From NCBI RefSeq assembly GCF_001027105.1, contig NZ_CP011526.1, positions 2,691,073 through 2,755,072 of the forward strand: a DNA stretch of 64,000 nucleotides, written 5' to 3'. Each line of letters opens with the position of its first letter. Position 1 is the stretch's first letter. The notes below the pieces were generated by a model. It searched no databases. It was not told where the DNA came from and saw only the letters and a program-made list of their open reading frames with translations. This stretch comes from Staphylococcus aureus. Its GTDB lineage: Bacteria > Bacillota > Bacilli > Staphylococcales > Staphylococcaceae. Both the position numbers and the translations under genes were made by a program. Of this stretch, positions 56,040-64,000 are shown in pieces.

Positions 56040-56609
56040 TTATAAAAACTTATTTGCCAAATACACACTAAGGAAAATTATGAGGCTGAGTATACCAATT
56101 ACTGATATAATAGAAAGCGCATTTGTCATCGTATTTCTAGCTTTAGTCGTTTGTACTTCACTAGGATCTTTTCCATTCATAAAAGCAACAATTCGATCGT
56201 AGTTGTCCATTTTATGCACTTTTTTTAAATCTTCTATTTTCATAGATGCATAAAAACCTATTCCCAAAATGATTGCCACCGTTACACCCCAAGTCCAATT
56301 CCAATAAACAACTAAAGGTCCCATTAAAATTGCAGCTAATGTCATGAAAATAAGCATCACATATGTCCATAAGTTAAGACTTCGTTGCGCTTTAATATCA
56401 GGTACAAATGGAATGGTCCCTTTTACTAAATCATCTAAAGTTACATTGAACAATTCACACATCATTAATAAGTTATGTATGTCTGGTAAGCTTTTGTCAT
56501 TTTCCCAATTAGAAATACTCTGCCTAGATACATATAACTTTTCAGCAAGATATTCTTGTGAATAACCATCTCGTTCCCTATACTTTTTAATTTGTTTACT
56601 CAGATTCAA
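56040..56609 (-). CDS. XRE-family regulator with C-terminal membrane segments
   Basis: A 189-residue protein. Residues 1-65 form a Cro/CI-type helix-turn-helix (LAEKLYVSRQSISNWENDKSLPDIHNLLMMCELFNVTLDDLVKG). Two or three hydrophobic segments follow (about 82-120, LWTYVMLIFMTLAAILMGPLVVYWNWTWGVTVAIILGIGF, and about 165-186, ALSIISVIGILSLIIFLSVYLA). This is a membrane-tethered XRE regulator of a type common in Firmicutes. Targets unknown. GGAGGCGTATGTA precedes the ATG. Confidence 0.85.
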   Translation of the reverse strand: MNLSKQIKKYRERDGYSQEYLAEKLYVSRQSISNWENDKSLPDIHNLLMMCELFNVTLDDLVKGTIPFVPDIKAQRSLNLWTYVMLIFMTLAAILMGPLVVYWNWTWGVTVAIILGIGFYASMKIEDLKKVHKMDNYDRIVAFMNGKDPSEVQTTKARNTMTNALSIISVIGILSLIIFLSVYLANKFL

Positions 56610-56639
56610 TTACATACGCCTCCAGTCAATTAGTACAAT

Positions 56640-56868
56640 CATTACAATCAGACTATCAGATAAAGTTAAATCAAGTCACCTTTATGATTGACTAAATGTT
56701 TTGACATACGACAACATCGGGGTTCGAAGACTCCCTTAAGACAGACCTGTATGATTACGCGCTTGTAATTTTCTCAATGCCAACTTGAATTTCACTTATT
56801 AATGATGCAACTTTTCCATGCTATTCAATGCTTGCAAAGTTAGTCCTAGTTAAGAGATTACGTTCACA
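56640..56868. other. Intergenic region with a decayed short coding segment
   Basis: No intact gene. On the minus strand, about 56761-56820 reads GKVASLISEIQVGIEKITSA followed by a stop, with an in-frame stop two codons upstream of the G. It looks like the 3' end of a decayed gene. Otherwise unremarkable sequence. Confidence 0.3.
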
Positions 56869-57264
56869 CTATTTACTATTCGATTTTCCAGCTTTCCAAC
56901 TATGCTTTTCTAATCTTTTTTGTGCTATAAATTCTACCGCTTCAAAAATACATACTGCACTGATGAACCAGCTTAGGAAACCAACAACAATGCTAATCAA
57001 CCACATGTGCGTCATATGTAACATCATCCATGTAACTAAAATACAAACTAATACCCCTGTCATACCAAACACTGCGCCACGACTTACATGCACAGCGACT
57101 TTATCACCATATTGCATACCTGTAATAAACATAGACACTAAAAATACTGCCGGAAACGTTGCAAATATACCGCCAAATTCTTTCCAAGGTAGTGTTACAG
57201 ATACAATATAACTTAATAATACTGCAAATCCCCCCACAAAAAATTTCATTAATGTTAATTTCAT
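56869..57264 (-). CDS. DUF3147-family membrane protein
   Basis: A 131-residue protein with four hydrophobic helices (about 8-30, 36-57, 62-88, 93-112), of the DUF3147 family. TLPWKEFGGIFATFPAVFLVSMFITGMQYGD is a typical block: the G-G-x-F/A-T-x-PAVFL motif recurs in the paralogue at 57332-57691 as GGIIATMPAVFLAAI. GGAGGCAGAAC precedes the ATG. The two genes are on the same strand 67 nt apart and probably form one operon as subunits of a small membrane complex. Function unknown. Confidence 0.82.
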   Translation of the reverse strand: MKLTLMKFFVGGFAVLLSYIVSVTLPWKEFGGIFATFPAVFLVSMFITGMQYGDKVAVHVSRGAVFGMTGVLVCILVTWMMLHMTHMWLISIVVGFLSWFISAVCIFEAVEFIAQKRLEKHSWKAGKSNSK

Positions 57265-57331
57265 GATGTTCTGCCTCCAATAATTTATTACTTAATAACT
57301 GAATACAACTAATTATCACGCATTTTCCAAA

Positions 57332-57691
57332 CTATAAATGTCTAATACTGAATATTGCGAGGGAAATGACAAACCAACAAACAACTGTGAATATTGCGCC
57401 TTTCCGATAACCTTTATGCTTAATGTAGAGAGATGTCAAAAATACAGTTAATATACAAGACAGAATACCGACAATTGCTCCAGTACTAAGATTCATCGAC
57501 ATCTCCACTAATTGCGTACCACGATGATCTAAAGCTAATGCGATAATAGCCGCAAGAAAGACTGCCGGCATAGTAGCTATAATACCTCCTAACTTACCAC
57601 CTACCTTATCAGCAATAATTGAAGCTAATGCAACAGCGATACCACCAATGACAAAATGAAGAATTGCACTTCCAATTGAAAACATCTTCAA
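57332..57691 (-). CDS. DUF3147-family membrane protein (paralogue)
   Basis: A 119-residue protein with four hydrophobic helices, homologous to the 56869-57264 product. Shared motif GKLGGIIATMPAVFLAAIIALALDHRGTQLVEMS. AAAGGTACG precedes the ATG. First gene of the two-gene unit. Paralogous pairs of this type suggest hetero-oligomeric small transporters, but no activity is known. Confidence 0.82.
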   Translation of the reverse strand: MKMFSIGSAILHFVIGGIAVALASIIADKVGGKLGGIIATMPAVFLAAIIALALDHRGTQLVEMSMNLSTGAIVGILSCILTVFLTSLYIKHKGYRKGAIFTVVCWFVISLAIFSIRHL

Positions 57692-58046
57692 CGTACCTTT
57701 CTATAATTAATTCAATACAAAACGTATCATTCACACAAAGTGTAAAACTTAAATTTTCTACTGTAAAGGCAACTCAAGCGATGTTCATAAAGCTTTCATG
57801 ATACTTTCATAAACTAGCAATAAAGGGTTCAAATGAAAGTATATCCAGCTCAAATTAGGGAGTGGGACAGAAATGATATTTTCGCAAAATTTATTTCGTC
57901 GTCCCACCCCAGCAAGGTTGACTAGAATTGAAAAAAGCTTGTTACAAGCGCATTTTCGTTCAGTCAACTACTGCCAATATAACTTCGTAGAGCATAGAAC
58001 ATTGATTTATGTACCAGCCTGATCAACATATAAATATAAATTTTTA
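57692..58046. other. Intergenic region with the second 54-bp dispersed repeat
   Basis: About 350 bases with no gene. It contains a CTTTCAT...ATGAAAG inverted repeat (about 57808-57840), the dispersed repeat copy at 57858-57911, and a parS-like sequence starting at 58047. Confidence 0.6.
57858..57911. repeat. Dispersed 54-bp intergenic repeat, copy 2
   Basis: Identical over all 54 bases to 21384-21437, 36 kb away, including the GTGGGAC/GTCCCAC outer stem and the ATTTTCGCAAAAT inner palindrome. Here it is not followed by STAR units. Confidence 0.85.
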
Positions 58047-58062
58047 TGTTTCACGTAAAACA
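58047..58062. promoter_or_regulatory. parS-like site (ParB/Noc-family binding) beside noc
   Basis: TGTTTCACGTAAAACA matches the firmicute parS consensus TGTTTCACGTGAAACA at 15 of 16 positions. It lies immediately downstream of noc and close to the origin, where parS sites are expected. Assignment is by sequence match and position only. Confidence 0.65.
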
Positions 58063-58106
58063 AAAAAAAAAGACAAAGCTGTTATGATCTTAGCTTTGTC
58101 TTTTAT
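58060..58106 (-). terminator. Terminator of the rsmG-noc region
   Basis: AAAGACAAAGCT (58069-58080) pairs perfectly with AGCTTTGTCTTT (58092-58103). The minus-strand product ends in a long U-run (TTTTTTTTTT). It partly overlaps the parS-like site. Confidence 0.9.
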
Positions 58107-58138
58107 GTGTTAGTCATCATGTATACGACATCCTACTA

Positions 58139-58978
58139 CTAACGTTTATATATTCGAATTTTTATTTCATAATAATCTTCATGATCTTTGTCTTTATGCT
58201 CAACATGTAATCCTGTTTGTTGAATCGCTTGGATACTTTTGCCTACCTCATCTCGTGCTTGAGTGACATCTTGTGCAAAGCGAAGGTTTTGTGCTTTGAC
58301 TTTTTCGGGCCCCGTTTTTTGGCGTACTCTATCTTCAGTCTGTTTCACATTTAGCTTTTGTGCAATGACTTGCTCAATCAACGCTTCTTGTTCGCTATCA
58401 GACAATGATAATACCGCTCTCGCATGACGTTCAGTAATTTTACCTTCTCTTAAGCGAAGTAGTACTTTCGGCGCCAACTTCAATAAACGCAACTTATTTG
58501 CAATAAAGCTTTGACTTTTACCTAAACTTTTTGCCAATTCACTTTGCGTTGTATCACCAATTTCCAATAATTTCTTATAGGCTTCCGCTTCTTCAACAAC
58601 AGACAAATTTTCTCTTTGAATATTCTCAATTAATGCAACAACAGCCGTCTCTTCATCATCCATATCACGAATAATAACGTCTGCTTGAGGTAAATTTAGT
58701 GATTGTATTGCTCTAAATCGGCGCTCTCCAGCAATAATTTCAAACATATCTTCTTCAATCGGTCTTACAACAATAGGTTGTAGTAAACCATGTTCATGTA
58801 TTGATTCAGCAAGTTCTTTAATTTTATTTGGTTCAAACACCTGTCTTGGTTGATAACGGTTGGGAACGATACGTTCAATTTGAATGGATTCAACATTACT
58901 ATTGCGATCTTCTTCAATATGTCCAATGATGTCATCTTTGTTTTTCAAACCAAATAATTTTGAAAAAGGTTTTTTCAT
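58139..58978 (-). CDS. noc: Nucleoid occlusion protein Noc
   Basis: A 279-residue ParB-like protein that binds chromosome sites and the membrane to prevent FtsZ assembly over the nucleoid. The N-terminal amphipathic helix MKKPFSKLFGLKNKDD is the membrane-binding element. The CTPase/ParB domain shows NRYQPRQVFEP, LLQPIVVRPIEED and IIAGERRFRAIQSL (GERR), and the HTH is SELAKSLGKSQSFIANKLRLLKL. It sits between the origin-proximal genes and rsmG as in Bacillus (noc-rsmG-mnmG). Start ATG 58978. Confidence 0.95.
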   Translation of the reverse strand: MKKPFSKLFGLKNKDDIIGHIEEDRNSNVESIQIERIVPNRYQPRQVFEPNKIKELAESIHEHGLLQPIVVRPIEEDMFEIIAGERRFRAIQSLNLPQADVIIRDMDDEETAVVALIENIQRENLSVVEEAEAYKKLLEIGDTTQSELAKSLGKSQSFIANKLRLLKLAPKVLLRLREGKITERHARAVLSLSDSEQEALIEQVIAQKLNVKQTEDRVRQKTGPEKVKAQNLRFAQDVTQARDEVGKSIQAIQQTGLHVEHKDKDHEDYYEIKIRIYKR

Positions 58979-59020
58979 TATCCATTCGCTCCTTTTATGT
59001 TAGTTGTAAAGGATTATGCA

Positions 59021-59740
59021 TTATTTTTCAAGTAAAGGAGTCTTATTAGGCGTCCCTGGTTTTCTTGGATACTTTTTCGGCGTCTGTCTTTTTTTATCAA
59101 TAATGAACATCTGGCGCTCTCCAGCATCTTCTGGCAATTCAAAGGTATGTGTTTCTGTAACATTACCACCTAACACACTAATTGCAAATTTTGCTTCTTC
59201 TAATTCTTCTTCACCTTTTGAAGATTTTAATGCAACAAACTGTCCACCTTTTTTAACTAGCGGTAAACACAATTCACTTAACACGGATAATCTAGCTACT
59301 GCTCTTGCAGTAACAACATCATAAGACTCCCTGTAGACACCCTTACCAAATGTTTCTGCTCTATCGTGTATAAAGCTGACATCCTGTAATTGTAATTCTG
59401 ACGCTAAATGGTTTAAAAATTGAATACGCTTATTTAATGAATCAACAATCGTCACTTTTAACTGCGGAAACATTATTTTTAACGGAATACTTGGAAAACC
59501 AGCTCCAGCGCCTACATCACATATACTTATAGGCTGATTAAAATCAAAATAAAAACTAGGTGCAATGGAATCATAAAAATGTTTCAAATATACATCGTGT
59601 TCATCTGTAATACTTGTCAAATTCATCTTTTCATTCCATTCAACAAGTAAACGATAATATGTTTGAAACTGTTGTTTTTGAGTCTCAGTTAATTGAATAT
59701 TATGTTCTTTTAATTGTTCTGCTAACCATTCTACAGTCAT
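59021..59740 (-). CDS. rsmG: 16S rRNA (guanine-N7) methyltransferase RsmG (GidB)
   Basis: A 239-residue class I methyltransferase that modifies G527 of 16S rRNA; its loss is known to give low-level streptomycin resistance. SAM-binding motif [20 protein letters not shown]; catalytic region [19 protein letters not shown]. Start overlaps the mnmG stop by one base. In the mnmE-mnmG-rsmG-noc string. Confidence 0.96.
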
Positions 59741-61617
59741 TAGTCACTCACCCTTTGGAGTTTACCTTGTTCTAAGTAAATCAATAATATAGATATGTCT
59801 GCTGGATTTACCCCTGATATTCTAGAAGCTTGTGCAATATTTAAAGGTTTTACTTCTGATAATTTTTCTCGCGCTTCAGTCGCCAAACTATCAATCTTAC
59901 TATAATCTAAGTCTTCTGGAATTTTCTTCTCTTCCATACGCTTAACTTTCTCAACTTGTTGTAGTGATTTATTGATATAACCTTCATATTTTGTTTGTAT
60001 TTCTACTTGTTCTTCAACATCTGCATTCAATTGATGTTCTTCTTCTAAAAGTTCTAAAATTATATCGTAAGTCATTTCAGGTCTGCGTAATAAATCGATA
60101 GCTAAAATACCATCTTTTAAGCGAGAACCACCATGTTGTTCAATAATCGCTTGCGTATGTTCGTTTGGTTTAATACGAATATCTGATAAACGCTTAATTT
60201 CCGCATCAATTTGCTGACGTTTTTCATTAAAACGTGCATATCTTTCTTCAGAAATCATACCAAGTTCATATCCCATATCCGTCAATCTCAAATCAGCATT
60301 ATCATGACGTAGTAACAAACGATATTCTGCACGTGATGTTAGTAAACGATAAGGTTCATTAGTACCTTTAGTTACAAGATCATCGATTAAGACACCAATA
60401 TATGCATCTGAACGACTTAATATCTTTTCGCCTGTGTTTAACACTTTACCTGCAGCGTTAATACCTGCCATCAATCCTTGTCCTGCTGCTTCTTCATAAC
60501 CAGATGTACCATTAATTTGACCTGCAGTATATAAGTTTTTAATCATTTTCGTTTCAAGTGTAGGCCATAACTGCGTTGGCACAATCGCATCATATTCAAT
60601 TGCGTAGCCGGCACGCATCATATCTGCTTTTTCAAGACCTGGTATCGTCTCTAACATTTGACGTTGCACATGTTCAGGAAGACTTGTAGACAATCCTTGC
60701 ACATATACTTCATTTGTATTACGACCTTCAGGCTCTAAGAAAAGTTGATGTCGCGGCTTATCATTAAATCGAACAAATTTATCTTCAATTGAAGGGCAAT
60801 AACGTGGCCCGGTTCCTTTAATCATCCCTGAATACATTGCAGATAGATGTAAATTATCATCGATAACTTTGTGTGTTTCAGCATTAGTATACGTTAGCCA
60901 ACATGGCAATTGATCTAATATATATTCTGTTGTTTCAAAGCTGAATGCACGACCTACATCGTCACCTGGTTGTATTTCAGTCTTCGAATAGTCAATTGTT
61001 TTTGAATTTACACGCGGTGGTGTACCTGTTTTAAAACGAACAATATCAAAACCAAGTTCTCTTAAATTGTCTGATAATGTGATTGATGGTAATTGGTGAT
61101 TTGGTCCACTTGAATACTTCATATTACCTAAAATGATTTCACCACGTAAAAATGTTCCCGTTGTAATAATTACTGCTTTAGATAAATACTCTGTACCAAT
61201 ATTTGTACGTACACCTTTAACTTCATTATCTTCTATAATAAGTTCGTCTACCATACCTTGCATTATATGCAAATTTTCTTCATCTTCAATCACGCGTTTC
61301 ATTTCTTGTTGATAAAGTACTTTATCTGCTTGCGCTCTTAGTGCTCTTACAGCAGGTCCTTTACCTGTATTTAACATTCTCATTTGAATGTGTGTTTTAT
61401 CGATTGTTTTTGCCATTTGTCCACCTAAAGCATCAATTTCACGAACAACGATACCTTTAGCTGGTCCACCTACAGATGGGTTACATGGCATAAATGCAAT
61501 ATTATCTAAATTTATTGTTAGCATTAATGTTTTAGCACCACGTCTTGCAGATGCTAAACCTGCTTCTACACCTGCATGTCCCGCACCTATAACGATTACA
61601 TCATATTCTTGAACCAC
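59740..61617 (-). CDS. mnmG: tRNA uridine-5-carboxymethylaminomethyl modification enzyme MnmG (GidA)
   Basis: A 625-residue FAD-dependent enzyme that with MnmE makes the cmnm5U34 wobble modification. The FAD-binding GxGxxG is in [21 protein letters not shown], and [19 protein letters not shown] and [26 protein letters not shown] are conserved MnmG motifs. The C-terminal helical domain contacts MnmE. GGAGG before ATG 61617. Lies 66 nt after mnmE, with a small GACGG/CCGTC hairpin in the gap. Confidence 0.97.
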
Positions 61618-61683
61618 AATATAAACCTCCTTATTTGATATCTTACTAGCCTTCTTAAGACGGTATTCCGTCTATTTCAATTA

Positions 61684-63063
61684 CTATTTACCTAAGCAGA
61701 ATTGACTGAATAACTGATCGATGAGTTCATCACTTGCAGTCTCACCAATAATTTCTCCTAATATTTCCCAAGTTCTAGTTAAATCAATTTGTACCATATC
61801 CATAGGCACACCAGATTCTGCTGCATCAATCGCATCTTGTATCGTTTGTCTTGCTTGTTTTAATAATGAAATATGTCTTGAATTAGAAACATAAGTCATA
61901 TCTTGATTTTGTACTTCTCCACCAAAGAACAAATCTCGAATTTGTATTTCTAATTCATCAATACCTTCTTGTTTTAACATTGAAGTTTGAATTAATGGCG
62001 TATCACCTATCATATCTTTAACTTCATTAATATCTATGTTTTGCTCTAAATCCATTTTATTAACAATTACGATTACATCTTCATTTTTAACCACTTCATA
62101 TAATGTGTAATCTTCTTGAGTCAATGCTTCGTTATTGTTTAATACAAATAAAATTAAGTCTGCTTGGCTAAGAGCCTTTCTAGAGCGTTCAACACCAATC
62201 TTCTCTACTATATCTTCTGTCTCACGTATACCAGCAGTATCAACTAATCTTAATGGCACGCCACGAACATTGACGTACTCTTCTAAGACATCTCTAGTAG
62301 TACCTGCTACCTCAGTTACAATCGCTTTATTATCTTGTATTAAATTATTTAACATCGATGATTTACCTACGTTTGGTTTACCAACAATAACTGTAGATAA
62401 ACCTTCACGCATAATTTTACCCTGCGCACCGGTATCTAATAAACGATTAATTTCCTGTTTGATTTCTTTAGACTGCTCTAAAAGAAATTCAGTAGTCGCA
62501 TCTTCAACATCATCGTATTCAGGATAATCAATATTCACTTCCACTTGAGCGAGTATCTCTAATATAGATTGACGTTGTTTTTTGATTAAGTCACTTAGAC
62601 GACCTTCAATTTGATTCATCGCAACTTTAGAAGCTCTATCTGTCTTCGAGCGAATAAAGTCCATAACTGCTTCAGCTTGAGATAAATCAATACGACCATT
62701 TAAAAAGGCACGTTTTGTAAATTCACCTGGCTCAGCCATTCTAGCGCCATATGTCATAGTAAGTTCCAGCACTCTATTAATCGTTAAAATACCACCATGA
62801 CAATTAATTTCTATAATATCTTCGCGTGTAAATGTTTTTGGCGCTCTTAACACAGACACCATAACTTCTTCAACCACTTCTTTAGACTCTGGATCAATAA
62901 TATGACCGTAATTAATCGTATGTGATGGAACATCATTTAAAAGATGTTTTCCTTTATATAATTTGTCAGCAATTTCAACGGCTTGCGGTCCAGACAATCG
63001 AACAATTCCAATTGCCCCTTCACCCATTGGTGTTGAAATACTCGTAATTGTATCTAAATCCAT
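61684..63063 (-). CDS. mnmE: tRNA modification GTPase MnmE (TrmE)
   Basis: A 459-residue GTPase partnering MnmG. N-terminal folate-binding domain (about 1-120), helical domain, inserted G domain (about 220-375) with Walker [27 protein letters not shown] and [10 protein letters not shown], and NKMD. The C-terminal FCLGK carries the essential CxGK Cys. ATG 63063 (MDLDTITS) with GGAGG 11 nt upstream is preferred; an upstream in-frame TTG at 63084 would cover that site. Confidence 0.96.
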   Translation of the reverse strand: MDLDTITSISTPMGEGAIGIVRLSGPQAVEIADKLYKGKHLLNDVPSHTINYGHIIDPESKEVVEEVMVSVLRAPKTFTREDIIEINCHGGILTINRVLELTMTYGARMAEPGEFTKRAFLNGRIDLSQAEAVMDFIRSKTDRASKVAMNQIEGRLSDLIKKQRQSILEILAQVEVNIDYPEYDDVEDATTEFLLEQSKEIKQEINRLLDTGAQGKIMREGLSTVIVGKPNVGKSSMLNNLIQDNKAIVTEVAGTTRDVLEEYVNVRGVPLRLVDTAGIRETEDIVEKIGVERSRKALSQADLILFVLNNNEALTQEDYTLYEVVKNEDVIVIVNKMDLEQNIDINEVKDMIGDTPLIQTSMLKQEGIDELEIQIRDLFFGGEVQNQDMTYVSNSRHISLLKQARQTIQDAIDAAESGVPMDMVQIDLTRTWEILGEIIGETASDELIDQLFSQFCLGK

Positions 63064-63201
63064 ATTGCTACTCGCCTCCTTCAACGATGTGAATACATTT
63101 TAAAGTAAGTTATTATAACCCTAAGGTCAGTCTTACGTTTGTCTGAGGTAAGACTTCGGGATGTGTTGAGTGGTTAATGTTTTCCTTCCCCTACCCTATC
63201 C

Positions 63202-63555
63202 TTACTTAATCTTTTTATTAAAAACTTTGGCAATTTTAAGTACGTGCTCAAGACTATTCTGTATTTGTAAAGTCGTCATATCTTTAGCTGGCTGTCTTGC
63301 TATTACAATAATATCTTTGGCCAATATATGCGACTTATGTACTTTGAAATTTTCACGTATTGCTCTTTTAATCTTGTTTCTTAACACTGCATTACCTAGT
63401 TTTTTAGAAACACTAATACCTAAGCGAAAATGGTCTATTTCTTTATTATTACAAGTGTATACAACAAATTGTCTGTTGGCTACAGAATGACCTTTTTTAT
63501 ATATTCTCTGAAAATCTGCATTCTTTTTAATTCGGTAAGCTTTTTCCAATAACAT
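63202..63555 (-). CDS. rnpA: Ribonuclease P protein component RnpA
   Basis: A 117-residue basic protein that binds RNase P RNA and helps process the 5' ends of tRNA precursors. The family motif is KIKRAIRENF (RNxxKRxxRExF type) in VLRNKIKRAIRENFKVHK. The start is taken as ATG 63555; a TTG start at 63549 (MEKAYRIKKN) is equally possible, since the weak AGCGAGTGA lies upstream. Follows rpmH by 120 nt across a terminator-like hairpin, the usual rpmH-rnpA arrangement. Confidence 0.95.
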   Translation of the reverse strand: MLLEKAYRIKKNADFQRIYKKGHSVANRQFVVYTCNNKEIDHFRLGISVSKKLGNAVLRNKIKRAIRENFKVHKSHILAKDIIVIARQPAKDMTTLQIQNSLEHVLKIAKVFNKKIK

Positions 63556-63644
63556 CACTCGCTTATTTATCGTTTTTATTTGAAGCTATATTTAAACTTC
63601 TATTGAGCTTATAACATAAATTTCTATTTATTCTTAATTTAAAC

Positions 63645-63678
63645 GAAAAAAAAGATCACTGATGAGTCAGTGATCTTA
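63645..63678 (-). terminator. Hairpin between rpmH and rnpA (terminator or attenuator)
   Basis: AAGATCACTGA (63652-63662) pairs with TCAGTGATCTT (63667-63677) across 4 nt, followed on the minus strand by TTTTTTTT. It overlaps the rpmH stop codon, so rpmH message is largely ended here and rnpA is expressed by read-through. Confidence 0.88.
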
Positions 63679-63813
63679 TGCAGATAAAACTTTACGGCCT
63701 TTACGACGACGGCGCGCTAAAACTTTACGGCCATTTTTTGTGCTCATGCGTTTTCTGAAACCATGAACTTTACTATGTTTACGTTTATTTGGTTGATAAG
63801 TACGTTTTACCAT
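63676..63813 (-). CDS. rpmH: 50S ribosomal protein L34
   Basis: A 45-residue highly basic ribosomal protein, too short for ordinary ORF listings. It begins [20 protein letters not shown] and ends with the [12 protein letters not shown] tail typical of bL34. ATG 63813 follows GGAGGTG. rpmH next to rnpA marks the side of oriC away from dnaA; the origin and dnaA lie beyond the right end of the window. Confidence 0.97.
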
Positions 63814-64000
63814 GCAAAACACCTCCATCTTTATACAGTTATCTAATATACCAGATTATGCAGACTCTGATCACTTTAATAGATAAGATTTTGCGTTTCT
63901 TAGATTAAAATTCTCGTATTAGCTCATTGATTATCTAGTCATAATTCAAGCAACTACTACAATATAACAAAATCCTATTTATAACGCAAGTTCATTTTAT
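63814..64000. promoter_or_regulatory. rpmH upstream region, edge of the origin region
   Basis: AT-rich sequence holding the rpmH promoter (a TATATT -10-like hexamer is near 63845-63850 on the minus strand). No exact DnaA box TTATCCACA is present in these 187 bases, so the functional origin is further right. Confidence 0.5.

Noticed and set aside
63130..63154. Hairpin GTCTTAC/GTAAGAC as the rnpA terminator
   Set aside because: The stem is only 7 bp and no T-run follows on the minus strand, so it is not convincing as a terminator.
63814..64000. oriC
   Set aside because: No exact DnaA box and no dnaA gene; only the rpmH flank of the origin region is present.

Overview
This window is chromosomal DNA of Staphylococcus aureus or a very close relative. 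It is AT-rich. It carries the SraP/SecY2/Asp1 adhesin export locus, icaR-icaADBC, a YSIRK-signal lipase beside a complete his operon, vraDE-vraH, STAR-type GC-rich intergenic repeats, and the conserved origin-proximal block noc-rsmG-mnmG-mnmE-rnpA-rpmH. The last group places the right end next to oriC, which itself lies just outside.

Layout from left to right. (1) 1-9.4 kb, all on the minus strand: the end of the accessory Sec locus (asp1 partial, secY2) and the giant serine-rich adhesin gene sraP. (2) 9.9-13.9 kb: two flavin-reductase-like proteins, an MsrA paralogue and a GNAT acetyltransferase, around a small plus-strand cluster of unknown genes whose second member looks like a helical-hairpin (WXG/Lap-like) protein. 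(3) 14.1-16.3 kb: an orphan capA-capB-capC phosphoregulatory set. (4) 16.7-21.3 kb: icaR with its long regulatory 3' UTR, divergent from icaADBC (PNAG synthesis, export and deacetylation). (5) 21.4-24.7 kb: STAR repeats, then lip flanked on both sides by two apparently unannotated 21-residue paralogous amphipathic peptides, with a cre site upstream. (6) 24.8-31.8 kb: hisZGDCBHAF-hisIE as one overlapping operon. (7) 32-37.9 kb: a lipoprotein polysaccharide deacetylase, a GNAT, and an ECF transporter operon headed by a DUF62 SAM-hydrolase-like gene. (8) 38-50.4 kb: mostly single-gene housekeeping and transport units (YceI, drp35, trhO, pcp, a PadR/DUF1700 pair, DinB, DASS carrier, rarD, a HhH plus NTF2-like protein, nixA, NAT, a DUF308 protein), most ending in a clear hairpin terminator. 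(9) 50.6-55.4 kb: vraD-vraE-vraH, followed by a segmental duplication. Two truncated IS30-family transposase pieces bracket an immunity-like gene with a 27-codon stub of an upstream toxin-like frame, and a second vraH copy closes the block. (10) 55.7-64 kb: cspB, an XRE membrane regulator, two DUF3147 proteins, then noc with a near-consensus parS site, rsmG, mnmG, mnmE, rnpA and rpmH.

The most interesting material is the pair of paralogous mini-peptides around lip, the recombinational vraH / IS30 / toxin-stub / immunity module, the small WXG-like operon at 10.9 kb, and the parS-like site next to noc. Functional statements rest on recognised families and visible motifs. No database search was run, so every novelty claim is provisional.
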